Below are positions 7,136-11,282 of a DNA stretch of 11,282 nucleotides, one piece after another. The stretch is from Eudoraea sp. GTDB lineage: Bacteria; Bacteroidota; Bacteroidia; Flavobacteriales; Flavobacteriaceae. A program made the position numbers and the translations under genes. Numbering within the stretch: position 1 is the stretch's first letter; the number at the start of each line of letters is the position of its first letter. The notes below the pieces were generated by a model. The model was not told the origin of the DNA, ran no database searches, and worked only from the letters and a program-made list of their open reading frames with translations. The DNA lies in NCBI GenBank assembly GCA_024642325.1, contig JAHEBI010000037.1:1-11282 (forward strand), written 5' to 3'.

Positions 7136-8248
7136 TCATTTTCCTCCGTACAATTTGTACACTTCGGAACCCGCGCTTAAAAACGCACCGGTTCCATACA
7201 CTTCGGTTTTATCTGCCCAGGCACTGCCGGGTGCTGCGCCAATGGGTTGAACATAGCCTAACATCCCATCTTTTGTTACGTGGCTTACCATCACTTCCCA
7301 TCCTCTTTTTACAGCGAGTCCATAGGTTGAATCGTCCAAAATTCCTTTGTTAATGCCCCACGCAAAACCATAGACATAAAAAGATGTTCCGCTTGTTTCT
7401 GGTGTAGGATAAAACTTCTGCCCCAATAAACTCATAGCCCAGTGTCCTTCCGGGGTTTGTATTTGCAGCAATATTTTCGCCATTTTTTTATAAATGCCAA
7501 GGAAATAGTTGTACTCCTTACTCCCTGGATTTAACTCATTCAAGATGTTTGTAAGTCCGGCAAATACCCAGCCATTCCCTCTTGACCAAAATATCTTGGT
7601 ACCATTGTCCAATTTGCCTATATAGCTTTCGTCCCTGTAATATAAATGCTCTTCTTTATCAAATAAAAAATCAGTGGTGGCTTTGTATTCCGCCATCATA
7701 AAATCGAGATATTTTTGTTCTCCGGTAATCCTATAAAGTTTGGCCCAAACAGGAGGTGCCATAAACAAGGCGTCACACCAGTTCCAGCGATCCTGATGGT
7801 AGGGCGTTTTCCAATGTAATGATGTTCGTGCCGGATGGAGCATGATATAATTGAATTGCTCTTTTGTTGGTTCCATCATTTTTTCGTCATTATACCTGCG
7901 GTAAAGTTCCAGATACATCTGTCCTACTGTATGATCATCAGCATGGTATTTTCGAGAGTGCAGTTTCCATTCACTTTTGTCCCCTATTTCCTGAAGCCAA
8001 TTGTAATATTTTTCGGTATCTGCCATTGCGGCCCATTTCACCATTCCAACGTATAGGGCCCCATTTGTCCAGTCCAGGGGATGATGGGGTTCTTCGTGTC
8101 CGCTGTACAGATCAGTGAAATGTGCTATCTGCCAATCGGCAACCTGTTCCATGATTTTTTTGACCGCAGCAGGATTTATTTCCTGGGCATGAGATAGGTA
8201 TGATATTGCAAATAGCACAAATGCGATAGTAATTTTTGATGTTTTCAT
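7136..8248 (-). CDS. GH105 unsaturated glycuronyl hydrolase (rhamnogalacturonyl type)
   Basis: A 370-residue protein with a signal peptide (about residues 1-21, ending SHAQ) and a single alpha/alpha-barrel domain typical of family GH105 (YteR, YesR). Visible conserved features are DWTNGALYVGM (59-69), ADDHTVGQ (103-110), WCDALFMAPP (157-166) whose D159 matches the catalytic aspartate of YteR, FWSRGNGWV (220-228) and ETSGTSFYVYGFAWG near residue 285. GH105 enzymes hydrate the 4,5-double bond of the terminal unsaturated uronate left by a polysaccharide lyase, which releases it. The ATG shares four bases (ATGA) with the stop of the upstream esterase gene, so translation is probably coupled. With kduI and kduD nearby, the substrate is most likely unsaturated galacturonyl-rhamnose from pectin; unsaturated glucuronyl products from ulvan are an alternative. 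Confidence 0.88.
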   Translation of the reverse strand: MKTSKITIAFVLFAISYLSHAQEINPAAVKKIMEQVADWQIAHFTDLYSGHEEPHHPLDWTNGALYVGMVKWAAMADTEKYYNWLQEIGDKSEWKLHSRKYHADDHTVGQMYLELYRRYNDEKMMEPTKEQFNYIMLHPARTSLHWKTPYHQDRWNWCDALFMAPPVWAKLYRITGEQKYLDFMMAEYKATTDFLFDKEEHLYYRDESYIGKLDNGTKIFWSRGNGWVFAGLTNILNELNPGSKEYNYFLGIYKKMAKILLQIQTPEGHWAMSLLGQKFYPTPETSGTSFYVYGFAWGINKGILDDSTYGLAVKRGWEVMVSHVTKDGMLGYVQPIGAAPGSAWADKTEVYGTGAFLSAGSEVYKLYGGK

Positions 8249-9105
8249 TTATCGGTGTTTTTCTTTTCAATAATTCTTTGAACTTCCTTCAATAACAATG
8301 GAAAAGCAGGTTCGGTCATCCCATGGCCATATCCGTCTAATTCGTAAAGAGTGGTTTCTTTATGGCCTGCAATTTTCATCATTCGCATCAGGTACGCGTT
8401 TTCCTCATACCTCCCTAAGAGTTCCAATTCCCTGTCGCCCGTAATTAGCAATAAAGGCGGGGCATCTGGACGAACATGGTAAAGGGGGGCTAAACTGTCA
8501 ACTATGGGCCGGGTTCCGGGAATACCCCTTTCCTCACGAATGGTAAAATGGGTAATAGCATGACCGCTAAAAGGGATAAGACCGGCAATGCTATCCGCAT
8601 CAATGTCATATTTACCTAACCAGGATTTATCCAGGCCAATCATGCTTGCCAAATATCCACCTGCCGAATGCCCGGAGACAAAAATCAATGAAGGGTCACC
8701 ACCCAGTCCATTTATATTATCAAATACCCAGCTAACGGCCGCGGCGGCATCATCAATATATAAGGGCCCCTTGACTTTTGGATACAAGCGATAATTGACG
8801 GCTACTACGCAAACTCCTTTGTCCATAAGTTGTTCAGGAATTTCTTTCTCACCACCCGTTAATCCGCCTCCGTGGAACCATACTATTGTGGCAAAATCTT
8901 TTGCATTTTTGGGGTAATAGATGTCCAATACACAACGCTCATTAATATATTCATCCCCCTGGTTTATTGCTGTGCTGTAGTATTGAACGTTCTGTTTGGT
9001 TTCATACTGAATTTCCTGTGCGAAAGTTGTAATTCCTATTCCAAACGCAAATAGGGGTACAAACCTTAGCTTTATATTATAAGGGAGTTTTGCTAAAAAA
9101 AACAT
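8245..9105 (-). CDS. Exported alpha/beta-hydrolase carbohydrate esterase
   Basis: A 286-residue alpha/beta hydrolase with an N-terminal export signal (basic K/R up to residue 14, hydrophobic core, ending TTFAQ at about 30). The oxyanion motif is HGGG (78-81). The nucleophile elbow is GHSAGG (145-150) with S147. The acid is probably D224 in ITGDRE and the histidine H261 in GYGHGM, so the triad is complete. It resembles the BD-FAE / CE10-like esterase and lipase family (HGGG hydrolases). In this setting it probably removes acetyl or feruloyl groups, or another ester, from pectic oligosaccharides in the periplasm; the exact bond is inference. It is the first gene of a two-gene minus-strand unit with GH105 and diverges from kduI. 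Confidence 0.78.
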   Translation of the reverse strand: MFFLAKLPYNIKLRFVPLFAFGIGITTFAQEIQYETKQNVQYYSTAINQGDEYINERCVLDIYYPKNAKDFATIVWFHGGGLTGGEKEIPEQLMDKGVCVVAVNYRLYPKVKGPLYIDDAAAAVSWVFDNINGLGGDPSLIFVSGHSAGGYLASMIGLDKSWLGKYDIDADSIAGLIPFSGHAITHFTIREERGIPGTRPIVDSLAPLYHVRPDAPPLLLITGDRELELLGRYEENAYLMRMMKIAGHKETTLYELDGYGHGMTEPAFPLLLKEVQRIIEKKNTDK

Positions 9106-9176
9106 ATTAATTTTTTATAATTCTGATAATGGTTACGCATTTTCTTATTTAAGGCAGGGGATAAGGGCTTTATGTT

Positions 9177-9207
9177 TTTATGGAAATAATAATTGTCATT
9201 CCATAAA
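9177..9207. repeat. 9-base-arm inverted repeat, candidate operator
   Basis: Perfect arms TTTATGGAA (9177-9185) and TTCCATAAA (9199-9207) are separated by 13 bases, giving a centre-to-centre spacing of about two helical turns. It lies between the divergent esterase and kduI genes, 72 bases upstream of the esterase ATG and upstream of the kduI promoter candidate. A dimeric regulator controlling both units could bind here. No T-run follows it, so it is not a standard terminator. Confidence 0.45.
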
Positions 9208-9264
9208 CTCCTAATATCAAACAATCTTCTAATATAGAAAATCTTAAATGTTTTTAAGTGTATT

Positions 9265-9297
9265 ATTGGCAGACTATTCTAAAACCTCTTAGTTTTG
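9265..9297 (+). promoter_or_regulatory. Bacteroidota-type promoter for the kduI operon
   Basis: TAGTTTTG at 9290-9297 is an exact match to the TAnnTTTG element. ATTG at 9265-9268, 21 bases upstream, matches three of four bases of the TTTG box. Transcription would start near 9302, leaving a leader of about 130 bases before the kduI ATG. Confidence 0.5.
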
Positions 9298-9434
9298 ATA
9301 GTATTACCTTCAATATGGATTTATGGAACCTACAGATATGGGGGCTTATGTTTCGTTGAATTGAAGGGTCTTGAACCGGGAATCTATAAAACCTGTCATA
9401 ATTGATAAAAAAAGAGAAAACTAAATAAATTATC

Positions 9435-10277
9435 ATGTCAACATTTTATGAAGTCAGATATGCCTCCCATCCGGAAGCAGTAAAAAAATTGGGCACAACG
9501 GAACTCAGGAACGAGTTTCTGATAGACAACCTGATGGAGAAAGGCAAAGTTAACCTCACCTATACCCATTATGATCGGTACATTGCGGGTTCTGCGGTGC
9601 CGGACAAACAACCTTTAAGGCTTGAAGCGATAGACCCACTTAAAGCGGATTATTTTTTGGAACGAAGAGAATTGGGTATTATCAATGTTGGTGGTAAAGG
9701 AATGGTAGAGGTAGATGGAACGACTTATGATCTCGGGCATAAGGATGCTTTATATATAGGCAGGGGAGCCAAAGAGGTCGTGTTTAAAAGTGAACGCCCA
9801 GACAGTCCCGCGATGTACTATTTAAACTCCGCACCCGCACATTCCGGATATCCTGCAAAAAAAGTAAGTTTGTCTGAGGCTAACAAACTGGAACTTGGCT
9901 CCATGGAAACGGCCAATCACCGAACAGTGAGCCAAATGATCATAGGCGGAGTTGTCTCCACATGTCAACTACAAATGGGTATGACCACATTAAAAACGGG
10001 GAGCGTTTGGAACACTATGCCGGCTCATGTTCATGACAGAAGAATGGAGGTTTATTTTTATCTTGATGTACCTGAAGGACAATCAGTATGCCATTTTATG
10101 GGGGAACCACAGCAAACCAGGCATATCTGGATTCAAAATCACCAGGCGGTAATTTCACCTCCGTGGTCTATTCACTGTGGGTCGGGTACCTCCAATTATA
10201 CCTTCATCTGGGGGATGGCCGGTGAGAACCTGGATTATAGCGATATGGATGTGGCCAAAATAACTGAATTGAGATAG
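9435..10277 (+). CDS. kduI: 5-dehydro-4-deoxy-D-glucuronate isomerase
   Basis: A 280-residue cytoplasmic cupin-fold enzyme of the usual KduI length (E. coli about 278). The zinc site is intact: H198 and H200 in MPAHVHDRRMEVYFYLD, E205 in the same motif, and H247 in PPWSIHCGSGT, each about two positions later than in the E. coli protein. Other family features are VPDKQPLRLE (55-64), ERRELGIINVGG (76-87), MGEPQQTRHIW (222-232) and the end WGMAGENLDYSDMD. KduI (EC 5.3.1.17) converts 5-dehydro-4-deoxy-D-glucuronate, formed from unsaturated galacturonate released by GH105 or oligogalacturonate lyase, into 3-deoxy-D-glycero-2,5-hexodiulosonate. It is the first gene of the plus-strand unit, three bases before kduD. 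Confidence 0.96.
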   Translation: MSTFYEVRYASHPEAVKKLGTTELRNEFLIDNLMEKGKVNLTYTHYDRYIAGSAVPDKQPLRLEAIDPLKADYFLERRELGIINVGGKGMVEVDGTTYDLGHKDALYIGRGAKEVVFKSERPDSPAMYYLNSAPAHSGYPAKKVSLSEANKLELGSMETANHRTVSQMIIGGVVSTCQLQMGMTTLKTGSVWNTMPAHVHDRRMEVYFYLDVPEGQSVCHFMGEPQQTRHIWIQNHQAVISPPWSIHCGSGTSNYTFIWGMAGENLDYSDMDVAKITELR

Positions 10278-10280
10278 GCT

Positions 10281-11075
10281 ATGGGAATTTCATTATTCGA
10301 CCTGACGGGAAAAGTGGCATTGGTAACAGGCAGCACCCACGGATTGGGAATGGCCATGGCCAGTGGATTGGGAAAGGCTGGCGCAACCATCATAGTCAAT
10401 GGGAATTCCTCTCAACAAAAAATTGATGATGCAATCCAACATTATCAAAATCAGGGAATTAATGCCTTTGGATATAAATTCGATGTTACTGATGAACATG
10501 AGGTAAAGGAGGCGGTGCAAAAAATAGAAACCGAAGTGGGGCCTATCGATATTTTGATTAACAATGCCGGTATAATTAAGCGAATACCTCTTGAGCAAAT
10601 GGAAGTAAATGATTTTAAAGAGGTCATAGACGTGGACCTCGTGAGTCCGTTTATTGTTTCCAAGCATGTAGTAAAAAGTATGATAAGGAGAAAGCAGGGA
10701 AAAATTATAAATATATGTTCCATGATGAGCGAGTTGGGGCGGAATACGGTAGGTGCTTACGCCGCTGCAAAGGGCGGGCTTAAAATGCTCACCCAAAATA
10801 TGGCCACCGAGTGGGCAAAGCACAATATCCAGGTTAACGGAATAGGGCCGGGCTATTTTGCCACCTCCCAAACGGCACCGATTAGAGTGGACGGTCATCC
10901 ATTCAACGAGTTTATTGTAAACCGCACTCCGGCCGCTAAATGGGGTGACCCGGACGATTTGGCGGGTGCAGCCATATTTTTAGCCTCCGGGGCCAGTAAT
11001 TTTGTCAACGGACACATATTATATGTAGATGGAGGTATTTTGGCCACGATTGGCAAACCTTATAACGAAGACTAA
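10281..11075 (+). CDS. kduD: KduD-type short-chain dehydrogenase
   Basis: A 264-residue short-chain dehydrogenase. The nucleotide-binding motif is TGSTHGLG (16-23), NNAG is at 94-97, the catalytic serine is S147 in NICSMMSELGR and the YxxxK pair is Y160/K164 in GAYAAAKGG. The position usually held by the catalytic asparagine reads VDL (D119), a variant I associate with Bacteroidota relatives. The C-terminal part (NGIGPGYFATSQTAP, NFVNGHILYVDGG) is close to proteins annotated either as 2-deoxy-D-gluconate 3-dehydrogenase (KduD, EC 1.1.1.127) or gluconate 5-dehydrogenase. Placement three bases after kduI argues strongly for KduD, which reduces the KduI product to 2-keto-3-deoxy-D-gluconate using NAD(P)H. 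It is cytoplasmic and translated from the same message as kduI. Confidence 0.9.
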   Translation: MGISLFDLTGKVALVTGSTHGLGMAMASGLGKAGATIIVNGNSSQQKIDDAIQHYQNQGINAFGYKFDVTDEHEVKEAVQKIETEVGPIDILINNAGIIKRIPLEQMEVNDFKEVIDVDLVSPFIVSKHVVKSMIRRKQGKIINICSMMSELGRNTVGAYAAAKGGLKMLTQNMATEWAKHNIQVNGIGPGYFATSQTAPIRVDGHPFNEFIVNRTPAAKWGDPDDLAGAAIFLASGASNFVNGHILYVDGGILATIGKPYNED

Positions 11076-11086
11076 ACCCCCGGTTT

Positions 11087-11282
11087 ATGAGAAAACTTTA
11101 CTACCCTGTGATGATTTTTATAACCTGCCTTTTTTTTGGCTGCGGTCCAAAAGAGCCTGCCATAAAAGAAATTATAGTCAGGAACAGTATGGAGCGTGAC
11201 CGGGAGTTTGAGACGGTTGAAGTGTCCCTGGCCTCTTTAGGGATGGGGGATATAGATGCTGCCAGTCTTATTGTTATTACTA
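11087..11282 (+). CDS. Start of a DUF4861-like lipoprotein (cut by window end)
   Basis: Sixty-five codons are visible from the ATG, 11 bases after the kduD stop. The first 19 residues form a lipoprotein signal (basic MRKL, hydrophobic core, FFGC with C19 as the lipidated cysteine). The mature start, EIIVRNSMERDREFETVEV, resembles the N-terminus of DUF4861 proteins, which often sit beside kduI and kduD in polysaccharide loci of Bacteroidota. The function of that family is not established to my knowledge; a carbohydrate-active role on the cell surface or in the periplasm is inferred from context. The gene is probably co-transcribed with kduI and kduD. Family assignment is moderate because only the first part is present. 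Confidence 0.6.
   Translation, partial: MRKLYYPVMIFITCLFFGCGPKEPAIKEIIVRNSMERDREFETVEVSLASLGMGDIDAASLIVIT

Larger units (their letters stand above)
9106..9434. other. Divergent regulatory gap between esterase and kduI
   Basis: A 329-base region with no convincing long gene. It contains an inverted repeat (9177-9207), a good plus-strand promoter candidate (9265-9297) and a 14-codon leader reading frame (9315-9359). No clear TAnnTTTG element was found for the minus-strand esterase. An AATGGTTACGCATT stretch near 9127-9140 has only 4-base arms and is not called as an operator. Confidence 0.6.

Noticed and set aside
7835..8118. Plus-strand frames of 73 and 84 codons opposite GH105
   Set aside because: They overlap conserved GH105 coding sequence in antisense and show no domain pattern.
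10293..10898. A 201-codon minus-strand reading frame opposite kduD
   Set aside because: It lies wholly inside kduD, whose motifs are intact; the antisense translation has no family-like motifs and is a shadow of the real gene.
1..11282. CRISPR arrays, tRNA or rRNA genes, insertion sequences, phage or defence genes
   Set aside because: No regularly spaced direct repeats, no tRNA-like or rRNA-like sequence, no transposase and no defence-type protein motifs were seen on either strand.

Overview
The window looks like chromosome from a marine or soil Bacteroidota, most likely a member of the Flavobacteriia. Exported proteins end their signal peptides in the Flavobacteria-typical style (YAQ, SYSQ, HAQ, FAQ). 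Intergenic DNA is AT-rich, ribosome binding sites are weak, and the two best promoter candidates fit the Bacteroidota pattern (TTTG, about 20 bases, TAnnTTTG). No exact species is claimed.

Left part (1-6500) is general housekeeping and envelope content. It holds the last codons of an acetyl-CoA synthetase gene (+), which converges on an Nramp-superfamily transporter lacking the classical metal-binding residues (-). Upstream of the transporter, on the same strand, is a SanA/DUF218 inner-membrane protein. A 5'(3')-deoxyribonucleotidase (+) comes next. Three minus-strand envelope genes follow: a DUF481-type outer-membrane protein, an AsmA/DUF748-like membrane-anchored periplasmic protein, and a small outer-membrane beta-barrel protein. 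A clear intrinsic terminator follows the small barrel gene.

Middle part (6500-7135) is a 640-base stretch that appears nearly empty. It holds an open frame for a 34-residue, very lysine-rich protein (-) with a plausible promoter and a perfect 15-base palindrome. It also holds what appears to be the degraded C-terminal end of a sulfatase gene (+), and a possible second gene relic on the minus strand.

Right part (7136-11282) is the edge of a polysaccharide-utilisation locus for a uronate polymer: pectin/rhamnogalacturonan most likely, ulvan-like polymers possible. An exported alpha/beta-hydrolase esterase and an exported GH105 unsaturated glycuronyl hydrolase form a 4-base-overlapping pair on the minus strand. 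Divergently, across a 329-base regulatory gap, run kduI, a kduD-type dehydrogenase and the start of a lipoprotein resembling DUF4861 proteins. In this reading the esterase removes ester decorations and GH105 releases the 4,5-unsaturated uronate from lyase-made oligosaccharides. KduI isomerises the linear product (5-dehydro-4-deoxy-D-glucuronate) and KduD reduces it to 2-keto-3-deoxygluconate. The lyases, SusC/SusD pair and regulator are not in the window and would be expected to the right of 11282. I did not find a clearly new biological system. The best second-look items are the sulfatase relic, the non-canonical Nramp protein, the small lysine-rich gene with its operator-like palindrome, and the inverted repeat in the divergent kduI/esterase promoter region.
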